Positions 1 to 8,491 of a DNA stretch of 64,000 nt are shown one piece after another. Each line of letters starts with the position of its first letter. The stretch's first letter is position 1. Under the pieces are notes generated by a model. The model saw nothing but the letters and a program-made list of their open reading frames with translations, did no database searches and was not told the origin of the DNA. Origin of the DNA: an uncultured cyanobacterium (GTDB lineage: Bacteria; Cyanobacteriota; Cyanobacteriia; PCC-6307; Cyanobiaceae); contig CAIQIA010000018.1 of assembly GCA_903871775.1 (NCBI GenBank), positions 1 to 64,000 of the forward strand, written 5' to 3'. The position numbers were made by a program, and so were the translations under genes.

Positions 1-366
1 CAGGCCGAAGGCACCGTGCAGGGCCACGAAGGCCCACAGACCCCCCAGCTGGCACCAGCGCACGAAGTCACCCTGGGCCTCGGGGCCCCACAGCAACAGC
101 AGGCTGTGGCCCATCGAGTCCGCCGGTGTCGACACGGCGGCGGTCAGAAAATTGCAGCCCTCCAGGTAGCTGCTGGCGATCCCGTGGGTGTACCACGAGG
201 TCACGAACGTGGTCCCGGTCAGCCAGCCCCCCAGCGCCAGGTAGGCACAGGGGAACAGAAGCAGGCCGGACCAGCCCACAAACACGAAGCGGTCGCGCTT
301 CAGCCAGTCATCGAGGACGTCGAACCATCCCCGGCCTGCCGGCGCCCGCCCTACGGCAATGGTCAT
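1..366 (-). CDS. psbD: Photosystem II D2 protein, 5' part (3' end outside window)
   Basis: The first 122 codons of the D2 reaction-centre subunit of photosystem II, a thylakoid membrane protein that binds P680 chlorophyll, pheophytin and plastoquinone QA. Reading leftward from the ATG at 366 gives a protein starting [20 protein letters not shown], the usual cyanobacterial D2 N-terminus. The first transmembrane helix follows (about residues 30-53), then the lumenal part through [10 protein letters not shown]. The second helix begins near residue 109 and has His117, the known ligand of a peripheral chlorophyll. The frame stays open to base 1, so the gene (usually about 351 codons, often followed by psbC) continues leftward. 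It is divergent from the UPF0367 gene. Identity is near certain. Confidence 0.97.
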   Translation of the reverse strand, partial: MTIAVGRAPAGRGWFDVLDDWLKRDRFVFVGWSGLLLFPCAYLALGGWLTGTTFVTSWYTHGIASSYLEGCNFLTAAVSTPADSMGHSLLLLWGPEAQGDFVRWCQLGGLWAFVALHGAFGL

Positions 367-372
367 GAGAAG

Positions 373-388
373 AAGCTTCACGAAGCTT
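373..388 (-). promoter_or_regulatory. Small hairpin just upstream of the psbD start
   Basis: Two copies of the palindromic hexamer AAGCTT (373-378 and 383-388) are separated by CACG, so the psbD leader can form a 6-bp stem with a 4-base loop ending six bases before the start codon. No Shine-Dalgarno sequence is seen between stem and start. A possible -10 element for psbD (TATGGT on the minus strand, 399-404) would put the stem inside a short 5' UTR. A role in translation or mRNA stability is inference. Confidence 0.4.
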
Positions 389-500
389 TACAGGGCTGAC
401 CATAGGTGCTGGCGAGCGGTTCTGCAGGGCGCCGCCGGGAGAATGCGCACTTCTACTCAGGCGGCCCCTTGCCTAGGGTTTGGCCACTCGGTTCAGACCC

Positions 501-764
501 ATGTACGCCGTCGAGCTCAGCCTGCGCCTGTCACCCCTGCCCGTGTCGGTGCAGCGACGGGAACGGGCCGATGCCGAAGCCCTCTACCAGCAGATCCGCC
601 AGGCGATCGAGCAGGGGGAGCCACGGCTGCTGGACCTCACCTGCGAGAAGGCCGAGGAGAAGCGGGTCTGCCTGCTCAGCAGCGAGGTCCTGGCCGTGCA
701 GATGTACGAGAAGTCGGCCCTGGGGACCGGCAGCAAGCGGCCGGGCTTCAGCATCGATGGTTGA
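501..764 (+). CDS. UPF0367 family protein (conserved cyanobacterial)
   Basis: An 87-residue cytosolic protein of unknown function, conserved in cyanobacteria. It starts [20 protein letters not shown] and ends in a KRPGFSIDG tail, with [17 protein letters not shown] in between; these blocks and the length fit UPF0367. The ATG at 501 is chosen over an in-frame ATG at 480, which adds only MATRFRP and does not match the family N-terminus. Its last eight bases overlap the start of the ABC ATPase, so the two are probably translated together. It is divergent from psbD. No biochemical role can be assigned. Confidence 0.85.
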   Translation: MYAVELSLRLSPLPVSVQRRERADAEALYQQIRQAIEQGEPRLLDLTCEKAEEKRVCLLSSEVLAVQMYEKSALGTGSKRPGFSIDG

Positions 765-1449
765 GTGCCCCTGCCGCGTCGAGGGGCTCAGCTTCCGCTG
801 GCCCGACGGCAGCCTCGCCCTCAGCGATCTGAGCCTGGCCGTGCCGGGCCCGGGCCTCTGGATGCTGGTGGGCGACAACGGCAGCGGCAAAAGCACCCTC
901 CTGCGCCTGATCGCCGGGGTGTTCACGCCGGCCGGCGGCCACATCCACTGCCCGTCGCCGCCGACCCTGGTGTTCCAGAACCCGGATCATCAGCTGCTGC
1001 TGCCGGGCTGCGGCAGTGAACTGCTCTTCCATCGACCCGAGTCGGCGGACCCCTCGGCCGCGGCCCGCCGGGAGGCGGTGGACACGACCCTGGCCCGGGT
1101 GGGCCTGGCGGGCTTTGCGGGTCGACCGATCCACAGCCTCAGCGGCGGCCAGAAGCAGCGGCTGGCGATCGCCTCGGCCCTGATCAGCGGCGCCCGGCTG
1201 CTGCTGCTTGATGAGCCCACGGCACTGCTCGACCCCGACAGCCAGATCGACGTGCTGGATCTGATCCGCACGCTCTGTTCGGGCCCGACCCCGCTGACGG
1301 CCCTCTGGGTCACCCACCGGCTGGAGGAACTGGACCGCTGCGACGGCGCCATGCTGCTGCGCCGCGGCCGGGCCGCCGACCGCTGGAGCGAAGGCCGCGC
1401 ACTGCGGATCCGCCTCGAGGGGTTGCCCTCGGGCAGGGCCGACCGGTAG
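757..1449 (+). CDS. ABC transporter ATP-binding protein (ECF/CbiO-like)
   Basis: A 230-residue ATPase subunit of an ABC importer. It has Walker [10 protein letters not shown] (39-47), Q-loop [10 protein letters not shown] (72-81), signature LSGGQ (128-132) and Walker B LLLLDEPT (148-155). The VFQNPDxQ Q-loop is characteristic of energy-coupling-factor (cobalt, nickel or vitamin) transporters, so a metal or vitamin substrate is likely but not proven. The ATG at 757 lies inside the last codons of the UPF0367 gene. No permease or substrate-binding partner is encoded nearby, so it is an orphan subunit here. tRNA-Asn follows after 14 bases. Confidence 0.85.
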   Translation: MVECPCRVEGLSFRWPDGSLALSDLSLAVPGPGLWMLVGDNGSGKSTLLRLIAGVFTPAGGHIHCPSPPTLVFQNPDHQLLLPGCGSELLFHRPESADPSAAARREAVDTTLARVGLAGFAGRPIHSLSGGQKQRLAIASALISGARLLLLDEPTALLDPDSQIDVLDLIRTLCSGPTPLTALWVTHRLEELDRCDGAMLLRRGRAADRWSEGRALRIRLEGLPSGRADR

Positions 1450-1463
1450 GTTCTCTTTCACAT

Positions 1464-1535
1464 TCCTCGGTAGCTCAGCGGTAGAGCGGTCGGCTGTTAA
1501 CCGATTGGTCGCAGGTTCGAATCCCGCCCGGGGAG
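1464..1535 (+). tRNA. tRNA-Asn (GTT)
   Basis: A 72-base cloverleaf with a 7-bp acceptor stem (TCCTCGG with CCGGGGA, one G-T pair), discriminator G, the D-arm block GCTCAGCGGTAGAGC, an anticodon loop with GTT in CTGTTAACC, and T-loop TTCGAAT. CCA is not encoded. The T stem reads GCAGG over CCCGC, which leaves one A-C mismatch at the middle pair; the rest of the fold is standard. Confidence 0.95.
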
Positions 1536-1554
1536 TTTTCACACCATCACCAAC

Positions 1555-1611
1555 CCAGTGGCCACAGGCGTCGGAGGCGGCCCGTTTGCGCCGCGCCACT
1601 GGCTGTGGCCA
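1555..1611 (+). promoter_or_regulatory. Overlapping inverted repeats between tRNA-Asn and rpaA
   Basis: Two long inverted repeats share part of their left arm. CCAGTGGC (1555-1562) can pair with GCCACTGG (1595-1602), and TGGCCACAG (1559-1567) can pair with CTGTGGCCA (1603-1611). A short inner stem GCGGC (1577-1581) with GCCGC (1590-1594) and a local hairpin GCCAC/GTGGC (1595-1599 with 1605-1609) are also possible. The two large pairings exclude each other. No T-tract follows, so a simple intrinsic terminator is unlikely. The remaining bases to 1810 hold a possible -10 (TATAGT, 1749-1754) but no convincing -35. Confidence 0.5.
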
Positions 1612-1810
1612 GGGGAGAAGCCCGCCCTGATCAACAGATTCTGAAGCCTTTCCGCAGGCTTTCCGAAGACTTTCTTGATTTTTTGCGCCATTGCAGCGAA
1701 TTGCTTACCGCCCCGCACCATGCCTGGGCCGATCATTCGTTTTCTCTCTATAGTTCGACTGAAGGATCCAATGGAGTGCCTTCCATCTCCAACGCCCTCA
1801 GCCAGCCGCG

Positions 1811-2578
1811 ATGAAGCCCTGCATCCTCCTCATCGAAGACGACCGGGACATGCGTGAACTGGTCGCCGGCACCCTTGAGCACGCAGGGTTCGACGTGCAG
1901 AAGGCCGAGGACGGCATCAAGGGGCAGGCCCTGGCGCTGCAATACACCCCTGATCTGGTGGTGCTGGATCTGATGCTTCCCCGCGTCGACGGCCTGACCC
2001 TCTGCCAGCGGCTGCGGCGTGATGACCGCACGGCGCAGATTCCGATCCTGATGCTCACCGCCCTTGGGGGAACCAAGGACAAGGTCACCGGCTTCAATTC
2101 AGGCGCTGACGATTACCTCACCAAGCCCTTCGAACTCGAGGAGTTTCTGGCCCGGGTCAAGGCCCTGCTGCGGCGCAGCGACCGGGCTCCCCTGTCGAGC
2201 AAGCACTCCGAGATTCTCAACTTCGGCCCCATCACCCTGGTGCCCGAGCGCTTTGAAGCGATCTGGTTCGAGCAGCCGGTGCGGCTCACCCATCTCGAAT
2301 TCGAACTGCTGCACTGCCTGCTGCAGCGCCACGGCCAGACGGTCGCTCCGTCGCTGATCCTCAAGGAGGTCTGGGGCTACGAGCCCGATGACGACATCGA
2401 GACCATCCGCGTTCACATCCGTCACCTGCGCACAAAGCTGGAGCCCGACCCCCGCAAGCCCCAGTTCATCAAGACGGTTTACGGCGCCGGCTATTGCCTG
2501 GAGCTGCCCACGGGCTCCCAGCTCGACGAGCTGAGCCGCCGCATGGCCGATTTCCGCCTGCAGCAGCAGTCAGCCTGA
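1811..2578 (+). CDS. rpaA: Response regulator RpaA (OmpR family)
   Basis: A 255-residue two-component regulator. RpaA is the master output regulator of the cyanobacterial clock and also affects phycobilisome-photosystem energy coupling; it is phosphorylated by SasA. The receiver domain (1-120) has acidic pair E9-D10-D11, phosphoacceptor Asp53 in [12 protein letters not shown], Thr83 and Lys105. The winged-helix DNA-binding domain (about 135-240) contains [20 protein letters not shown], a block specific to RpaA, which separates it from RpaB at 8.5 kb. It follows a structured 275-base intergenic region. Its 3' end overlaps convergent holB by 9 bases. Confidence 0.93.
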   Translation: MKPCILLIEDDRDMRELVAGTLEHAGFDVQKAEDGIKGQALALQYTPDLVVLDLMLPRVDGLTLCQRLRRDDRTAQIPILMLTALGGTKDKVTGFNSGADDYLTKPFELEEFLARVKALLRRSDRAPLSSKHSEILNFGPITLVPERFEAIWFEQPVRLTHLEFELLHCLLQRHGQTVAPSLILKEVWGYEPDDDIETIRVHIRHLRTKLEPDPRKPQFIKTVYGAGYCLELPTGSQLDELSRRMADFRLQQQSA

Positions 2579-3529
2579 GCCCTGGCCCTCGGCGGCGAGC
2601 CGCAGCAAGGTCACCTCCCAGGCCAGCCTCGGCTGCCCGTGGCCCAGCAGCTGCCCCCGCAGCTGCCCGAGGCGCCGCTGAGCAGGAGCCGACGGCTGCC
2701 GCCGCCAGAGCATCAGCTGCAGCAGATCCAGGAGCCAGAGCTGTTGCTCGGTCTCCAGGGCCTCGCTCACATCCCTGGCCAGGGCCAGGCAGTCGAGGGG
2801 CTGCTGCGGCGGAGGCAGCAACCGGTCCAGCAGACCTGGAGGCAGCTCGGCCCAGCGGCGGCGGTGCTCCCGCAGGGCCCCGGGGGAGCCCCCCGCCAGT
2901 TCCATCAGGGCAGGGGGCTCCCCCTCCAGCGGCGGATCGGGCAGCACCTGCAGCAGTTCATCGCTCGCCAGCGGGCGGAAGCGGATGCACTGACACCGGG
3001 AGACGATCGTGCTGAGCAGCTGGTTCCTGGAGCTGGCCAACAGGATCAGCAGCCCGGAACCAGGCTCCTCCAGGGTCTTGAGCAGGGCGTTGGCCGGCGC
3101 CTCCGCGAGGCGCTCGAGACCGTCGAGCAGCACCAGCGACCGCGGCGACTCCAGGGGGGGCCGGGCCAGGAACCCCACCAGTTCGCGCACCTGCTCGAGC
3201 CGCAGCTGCGGGGGGGCCTTGGGCTGCAGCCCCTCCTCCCGGGCCTTCGAGGCCGGCACCAGCCGGCCTCGGTCGCTGTAGGTGGGTTCGACCTGCAGCA
3301 GATCGGGATGGTTGTCGAGGGCGATGCGACGGCGCAGGGTCCCGTCGGGGCCACCGCAGAGGCCCTCCAGCAGGCGGCGCACCACCAGCCGCTGCCCCAC
3401 CCCTGGCGGCCCCACGAAGAGATAGGCCGGCGCCAGCCGCTGCCGAGCCAGGGCTGCCTCCAGCAGCTGCACGGCCAGGGGCTGGCCGACCACATCGGCG
3501 AACAGCCCCGGCGACGGCCCGCCGGTCAT
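2570..3529 (-). CDS. holB: DNA polymerase III delta' subunit
   Basis: A 319-residue clamp-loader subunit related to DnaX and delta. Near the N-terminus [18 protein letters not shown] is followed by [14 protein letters not shown], where the P-loop lysine and Ser/Thr are replaced (GVGQR instead of GxGKT), so it should not bind ATP productively, as is usual for delta'. The SRC motif (VSRCQCIRF) that supplies the arginine finger is kept. The cysteine-rich zinc module of many clamp-loader subunits is absent: only one Cys remains around EGLCGG. It is the distal gene of a Cu-ATPase-tmk-holB run, and its start overlaps the tmk stop by 4 bases. Confidence 0.87.
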   Translation of the reverse strand: MTGGPSPGLFADVVGQPLAVQLLEAALARQRLAPAYLFVGPPGVGQRLVVRRLLEGLCGGPDGTLRRRIALDNHPDLLQVEPTYSDRGRLVPASKAREEGLQPKAPPQLRLEQVRELVGFLARPPLESPRSLVLLDGLERLAEAPANALLKTLEEPGSGLLILLASSRNQLLSTIVSRCQCIRFRPLASDELLQVLPDPPLEGEPPALMELAGGSPGALREHRRRWAELPPGLLDRLLPPPQQPLDCLALARDVSEALETEQQLWLLDLLQLMLWRRQPSAPAQRRLGQLRGQLLGHGQPRLAWEVTLLRLAAEGQGSG

Positions 3530-4161
3530 GACAGCTCCTGCCGCAGGAGATCGCGCAGGGCGTCCTGCACCGCCCCTGGCGCCCCGTCGGCCGCCAGGCG
3601 CCGCCAGCCGGGGGCCTGGGCCAGATCGGCGAATCCAGCGCGCACCCGCTCCAGAAACGCCAGGCCCTCGGCCTCGATCCGGTCATCGGGATCGCCCTGG
3701 GCCCGGCGGCGGGTGATGGCCAGGGCCGGGGGCAGATCGAGCCAGATGCAGAGATCGGGTCGCAGCCCCGCCGTGGCGATGCGCTCGAGGGTGGCGATCA
3801 GGGCCGGATCAAAGCCACGGCCGCTGCCCTGGTAGGCCGCCGTCGAGCCGCTGAAGCGATCGCTGAGCACCCAGTCCCCGGCCGCCAGGGCCGGTCGCAC
3901 GAGGGTGTCGACATGCTGGGCGCGGTCGGCGGCGTACAGCAGCAGCTCACTGCGGGGCACCGGTGCCGCCCCCTCGGGGGGCTGGAGCAGCAGCTGCCGC
4001 AGGGCCCGCCCCAGGGGTGTGCCCCCCGGCTCGCGGGTGCAGACCAGCGCCGAGGCCGGCGGCATCAGGCCACTGCCCGGCAGCCACTCGGCCAGGGCCC
4101 GCAGCTGGGTGGTCTTGCCGCAGCCATCGATGCCCTCCAGCACCAGAAACCGACCGTTCAT
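3526..4161 (-). CDS. tmk: Thymidylate kinase
   Basis: A 211-residue dTMP kinase that makes dTDP for DNA synthesis. It has the P-loop block LEGIDGCGKTTQL (8-20), the TREPGGTPLG substrate-binding motif (about 43-52) and the DRFSGSTAAYQGSGRG region (about 101-116), all standard for bacterial Tmk, and normal length. The start codon overlaps the stop of the upstream ATPase gene (ATGA) and the stop overlaps the holB start, so the three genes are probably co-transcribed. The tmk-holB pairing is common in bacteria. Confidence 0.95.
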   Translation of the reverse strand: MNGRFLVLEGIDGCGKTTQLRALAEWLPGSGLMPPASALVCTREPGGTPLGRALRQLLLQPPEGAAPVPRSELLLYAADRAQHVDTLVRPALAAGDWVLSDRFSGSTAAYQGSGRGFDPALIATLERIATAGLRPDLCIWLDLPPALAITRRRAQGDPDDRIEAEGLAFLERVRAGFADLAQAPGWRRLAADGAPGAVQDALRDLLRQELS

Positions 4162-6413
4162 CGGGCAACGGGGCGCTGCAGCAGGGCGTTGAGGACCACC
4201 GTGATCGAACTCATGGCCATCAGCAGGGCCGCCAGGGGCGGCGTGAGCAGCACACCGAAGCGGGGCAGCAGCGCACCGGCGGCCAGGGGGAGCACCACCA
4301 GGTTGTAGCCGAACGCCCAGGCCAGGTTGGCACGCACGCAGGCCAGGCAGCCCCGGGCCAGGCGCAGGGCCTCGGGCACCGCCTCCAGCCGCTCGCCCAG
4401 CACCACGAGATCGGCCGTGTCCTGGGCGATCTGCGTGCCCGTGCCGATGGCGATGCCCAGGTCGGCGGCGGCCAGGGCCGGGGCGTCATTGATGCCATCC
4501 CCCACCATCGCCAGGGGCCGCGGGCCGACCTCGACGGCCGTGAGCTTGTCAACCGGCCGCAGCTCCCAGGCCAGGGCCGCCGCCGGAATCCCCAGGGCCT
4601 CTCCGAGCCGCAGCACCGGGCCTTCGCGATCGCCGCTCAGCACCCCCAGCCCCAGCCCCAGCTCCCGCAGCTGCCCCAGGGCCGAATGGGCATCGGCCCT
4701 GGGGGCGTCACTGATCGCCAGCAGGCCGAGCAGGGCGTCACCGCAGGCCAGGGCCACGACGGTCGCCCCCTGCTGCTCGTGGCGGGCCCGCCAGGCCTCG
4801 GCGACCGGCCCGCCGCCACCCACCCAGCCGGGGCGACCCAGGCGCAGCTCCCCGGCCATCCCCTCAACGACACCGCTGACCCCATCCCCCGGCAGGCTGC
4901 GGTCGCCGCTGCAGGCGGGCAGGGACAGGGGGACCTCCTCGGCGGCCTGCAGCAGGGCCCAGCCCAGGGGATGGCGGCTGTGGCGCTCGAGGGCCGCCGC
5001 CAGGCGCAGCAGGTCATCGGCAGCGAGATCCGGCGCCAGCACCAGCCGGTCCACCAGCCGCGGACGGCCGACGGTGAGGGTGCCGGTCTTGTCGAACAGC
5101 ACATGACGCACCCGGGCCGCCATCTCGATGGCATCGCCACCGCGGAAGAGCAGCCCCCGTTCGGCGGCCCGGCCGCTGGCCACCATCACGGCGGTGGGGG
5201 TCGCCAGGCCGAGGGCACAGGGGCAGGCGACCACGAGCACCGCAATGCCCAGCTGCAGCGCCAGGGCCAGGGGCGTGGCGGCGCCGGCACCAAGGCTGCG
5301 ATGGTGGCCGTGGCCATGGGCGAGACCGTGCAGCACCTCGGGGAACAGCCGGGTGCCCAGCAGCCACCAGAACAGGACCGTGGCCAGGGCCAGGGCCAGC
5401 ACGATCCAGGTGAAGCGTCCCGCCCAGCGATCGGCCAGGGCCTGGATCGGCGCCCGCCGGGCCTGGGCCCGTTCGACCAGCGCGATGATCCGCGCCACGG
5501 CCGAACCGGCGCCGTCGCGCAGCACCTCGAGGTCCAGCGGTGCCTGCAGGTTGAGGCAGCCGGCCGCCAGGTCGGTGCCTGGCGTGGCCGTGATCGGCAG
5601 GGGCTCCCCGGTCAGGGCCGACGCATCGACACTGGAGGTCCCCTGGAGCACCCGGCCGTCCACCGGCACCCGGTCGCCGGGAAGCAGCCGCAGGCGGTCG
5701 CCGGGTCGCAGGGCCCCCACCAGCACCGGCCGGGGGGGACCGTCGCCGAGCACCAGCAGCGCCTCGTCGGGCTGCAGCCGGGCCAGGCGCTCGAGGGCGC
5801 GGCCGCTGCGATGGCGGGCCCGCTCCTCAAGAAAACGCCCCAGGAGCACGAACCCGAGCAGCATCACCGGCTCGTTGAAGAAGCACGACCAGCCGACGGC
5901 GGGCCACAGCAGCGCCACCAGGCTGGCGCTCCAGGAGCTGGCCAGCCCCAGACCCACGAGGCTGTCCATGCCGGGATGGCCCCGGCGCAGTCCCTGCCAG
6001 CCCCGCCGCAGGATCGGCCGACCTGGCCCCGCCAGGGCGAGGGTGGCCACCGCACCGTGCAGGCGCATGTCGGCCAGGGGACCGTCCATGGCCAGATGGG
6101 CGGCGCTGCTCACCAGCAGCAGCAGCAGGGCCACCAGCAGGGGCCGCCAGGTGCGCCAGCGTTCCGGGGGGGCCGGGGCCACCGGACGGTCGTCCCGCCG
6201 CAACCGGGCCGGGAAACCGAGATCCGCCAGGCTCTCGAGCAGCCCCTCGACGGGGGGGGGCGGATCCTGCAGGGCCACCCAGGCGGTATGGGTGAGCAGA
6301 TTGACGCTCACCTCGCCGACACCGACCTGGGCGCGGAGGCGCCGCTCGACGGCCGACACGCAGCCACCGCAGCGGAGCCCGTCGATCTCAAGCAGCAACG
6401 CGTCCGTGGCCAT
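4158..6413 (-). CDS. Copper-type P1B heavy-metal ATPase (CtaA/PacS family)
   Basis: A 751-residue metal pump. It has an N-terminal heavy-metal domain with GLRCGGC (Cys15, Cys18), eight predicted membrane segments, the A-domain motif LTGEP, the transmembrane metal site CPC in VACPCALGLATP, phosphorylation site DKTGTLT, the HP dipeptide (SRHPLGWALL) and hinge GDGINDAPAL. CPC plus an HMA domain indicates Cu(I) transport. Cyanobacteria usually have CtaA in the plasma membrane and PacS in thylakoids, supplying copper to plastocyanin and cytochrome oxidase; the sequence alone does not tell which this is. The ATG at 6413 gives the usual start just before the HMA domain. It is divergent from ycf3 across 63 bases. 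Confidence 0.9.
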   Translation of the reverse strand: MATDALLLEIDGLRCGGCVSAVERRLRAQVGVGEVSVNLLTHTAWVALQDPPPPVEGLLESLADLGFPARLRRDDRPVAPAPPERWRTWRPLLVALLLLLVSSAAHLAMDGPLADMRLHGAVATLALAGPGRPILRRGWQGLRRGHPGMDSLVGLGLASSWSASLVALLWPAVGWSCFFNEPVMLLGFVLLGRFLEERARHRSGRALERLARLQPDEALLVLGDGPPRPVLVGALRPGDRLRLLPGDRVPVDGRVLQGTSSVDASALTGEPLPITATPGTDLAAGCLNLQAPLDLEVLRDGAGSAVARIIALVERAQARRAPIQALADRWAGRFTWIVLALALATVLFWWLLGTRLFPEVLHGLAHGHGHHRSLGAGAATPLALALQLGIAVLVVACPCALGLATPTAVMVASGRAAERGLLFRGGDAIEMAARVRHVLFDKTGTLTVGRPRLVDRLVLAPDLAADDLLRLAAALERHSRHPLGWALLQAAEEVPLSLPACSGDRSLPGDGVSGVVEGMAGELRLGRPGWVGGGGPVAEAWRARHEQQGATVVALACGDALLGLLAISDAPRADAHSALGQLRELGLGLGVLSGDREGPVLRLGEALGIPAAALAWELRPVDKLTAVEVGPRPLAMVGDGINDAPALAAADLGIAIGTGTQIAQDTADLVVLGERLEAVPEALRLARGCLACVRANLAWAFGYNLVVLPLAAGALLPRFGVLLTPPLAALLMAMSSITVVLNALLQRPVAR

Positions 6414-6476
6414 GGCCAAGGCTAGGTCGGGCGCAGACCGGTCACACTGGAACCGCTGTCCAGCTTCCGCCCCACC

Positions 6477-6998
6477 GTGCCCCGCAGCCAGCGCAACGAC
6501 AACTTCATCGACAAGAGCTTCACGGTGATGGCCGACCTGATCCTGAAGCTGCTCCCCACCAACCCGCGGGCCAAGGAAGCCTTCGCGTATTACCGCGACG
6601 GCATGAGCGCCCAGGGCGACGGCGAGTACGCCGAGGCCCTCGACAATTACGCGGAGGCCCTGCGGCTGGAGGAGGACCCCAATGACCGGGCGTTCATCCT
6701 CTACAACATGGCCCTGGTGTTCACCAGCAACGGTGACCACGACAAGGCGCTGAACCACTACGAGCAGGCCCTTGAGCTCAACGGGCGCATGCCGCAGGTG
6801 CTCAACAACATGGCCGTGATCCACCACCACCTCGGCAGCCAGGCCCAGGAACGGGGCGACGGCGACGAGGCCGACCGCCGCTTCGACCTGGCGGCCGAGT
6901 TCTGGACCAAGGCGATCCGCCTGGCCCCGAACAACTACATCGAGGCCCAGAACTGGCTCAAGACCACCGGCCGGGGCGGCGCCGACGTCTTTCTCTGA
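6477..6998 (+). CDS. ycf3: Photosystem I assembly protein Ycf3
   Basis: A 173-residue TPR protein that chaperones assembly of PsaA/PsaB into photosystem I at the thylakoid membrane. The N-terminus [20 protein letters not shown] is the family signature and places translation at the GTG at 6477. Three TPR repeats are visible at about 35-68, 72-105 and 120-153 ([59 protein letters not shown]). It is divergent from the copper ATPase and ends 5 bases before the convergent radA stop. Confidence 0.96.
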   Translation: MPRSQRNDNFIDKSFTVMADLILKLLPTNPRAKEAFAYYRDGMSAQGDGEYAEALDNYAEALRLEEDPNDRAFILYNMALVFTSNGDHDKALNHYEQALELNGRMPQVLNNMAVIHHHLGSQAQERGDGDEADRRFDLAAEFWTKAIRLAPNNYIEAQNWLKTTGRGGADVFL

Positions 6999-7003
6999 AC
7001 GGC

Positions 7004-8404
7004 TCAGTCAGCCGTCGGATCGACCCCCAGGGCCGCCACGAGGGCCTCGGTGACCCCCCCCGCCTCGAGGATCTGCAGGCCGAGGCCCGCCGCCGCCGGC
7101 CCCAGGCCACTGCCCCTGGGCACCACCGCCCGCCGGAAGCCGAGGCGGGCCGCCTCCTGGAGGCGCAGTTCCAGCTGACCCACCGGCCGCAGCTGGCCCC
7201 CCAGGCCCAGCTCCCCCACCAGCACGGTGCCAGCGGCCAGGACGAGGTCGCGGTAGCTGGCCACCACCGCCGCCGCCACGCCGAGGTCGGCCGCCGGCTC
7301 CTCCACCTCAAGCCCGCCGGCCACGGCGAGGTAGCAGTCGAACCGCGACAGGGGCAGGCTGAGGTGCTTCTCAAGCACCGCCAGGATCTGATGCAGCCGG
7401 TTGGTGCCGATGCCCGTGGCCGTCCGGCGGGGACTGGCGTAGCTCGTGGTGCTCACGAGCGCCTGCAGTTCCACCAGCAGCGGCCGCGTGCCTTCGCAGG
7501 CCACGATCACCGCACTGCCGGGGCTGGGCTCAGCCCCCCCCAGGAAAAGCTCGCTGGGGTTGCTCACCTCCACCAGGCCGCGGTCACGCATCTCGAACAC
7601 CCCCAGCTCGTGGGTGGCGCCGAAGCGGTTCTTGGCGGCCCGCAGCAGCCGGTGGCTGGCAAAGCGGTCCCCCTCGAAGGTCAGGACCGCATCCACAAGG
7701 TGTTCCAGCACCTTCGGGCCGGCCAGCATCCCCTCCTTGGTGACATGCCCCACCAGGAGCAGGGCGATGTCGAGGCGTTTGGCCAGGCGCTGCAGGGCGG
7801 CGGCCCCCTCCCGCACCTGTGCCACCGAACCGGGGGCGCTGGCCAGGTCGGCGTCATGGAGTGCCTGGATGCTGTCGATGATCGCCACCGCCGGCCGCAG
7901 GGCCTCGAGTTCCCGCAGCACCTCCTCGAGGTCGGTCTCGGCCAGCAGCTGCGGCTCGGCGCTGGCCTCGGGCAGCAGCCGGCGCCAGCGCAGACGCACC
8001 TGCTGGGCCGATTCCTCGGCGCTCACGTAGAGCACGCTCACCTGACGGGCGAGGGCGGCGGCGGTCTGTAGCAGGAGGGTGCTCTTGCCGATTCCCGGAT
8101 CCCCGCCCACCAGCACCAGCGACCCGGGCACCAGCCCGCCCCCCAGCACCCGGTCCAGTTCGGCGAAGCCGGTGGCGAGGCGAGGCAGGGGGGCATCCCC
8201 CTCGGCGGTGATGGCCTGGGAGCGCCGGGGGGCGCTGACGGCCTCGGCCTCCGGCATGGCCCGGCGACGGCGGCCATCGGGGGCAGGGCCGGCGGTCTGC
8301 TCGACGAGGGTGTTCCAGCTGCCGCAGGCCGGACAGCGGCCGAAGAACTGGCGGCTCACCCCACCGCAGGACTGACAGACGTAGGCAGGGGCGGTTCGGC
8401 TCAC
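7004..8404 (-). CDS. radA: DNA repair protein RadA (Sms)
   Basis: A 466-residue DnaB-like/RecA-like ATPase that promotes branch migration in recombinational repair. It has an N-terminal C4 zinc finger (Cys10, 13, 24, 27 in CQSCGG and CPACGSW), Walker A GGDPGIGKST (100-109), the RadA-specific motif KNRFG, and a C-terminal Lon-protease-like domain. Length and order match the family. It is divergent from rpaB, with 87 bases between the starts. Confidence 0.95.
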   Translation of the reverse strand: MSRTAPAYVCQSCGGVSRQFFGRCPACGSWNTLVEQTAGPAPDGRRRRAMPEAEAVSAPRRSQAITAEGDAPLPRLATGFAELDRVLGGGLVPGSLVLVGGDPGIGKSTLLLQTAAALARQVSVLYVSAEESAQQVRLRWRRLLPEASAEPQLLAETDLEEVLRELEALRPAVAIIDSIQALHDADLASAPGSVAQVREGAAALQRLAKRLDIALLLVGHVTKEGMLAGPKVLEHLVDAVLTFEGDRFASHRLLRAAKNRFGATHELGVFEMRDRGLVEVSNPSELFLGGAEPSPGSAVIVACEGTRPLLVELQALVSTTSYASPRRTATGIGTNRLHQILAVLEKHLSLPLSRFDCYLAVAGGLEVEEPAADLGVAAAVVASYRDLVLAAGTVLVGELGLGGQLRPVGQLELRLQEAARLGFRRAVVPRGSGLGPAAAGLGLQILEAGGVTEALVAALGVDPTAD

Positions 8405-8491
8405 GCTGGACTATGAAGAAAGTTGACTTGATCCGGTCGAACTCCTGTTCTGATCGGTTGAGTACATCGAATTCCCCCCTCGCGTAGCTCC

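Noticed and set aside
16-399. Plus-strand open frame at the left edge
   Set aside because: It is antisense to psbD; the minus-strand translation is an unmistakable D2 N-terminus.
3963-6425. Very long open frame on the plus strand opposite the copper ATPase
   Set aside because: It is an antisense shadow of a GC-rich gene: low-complexity Gln/Gly/Arg/Pro composition, no recognisable domain, and the minus strand holds a complete P-type ATPase.
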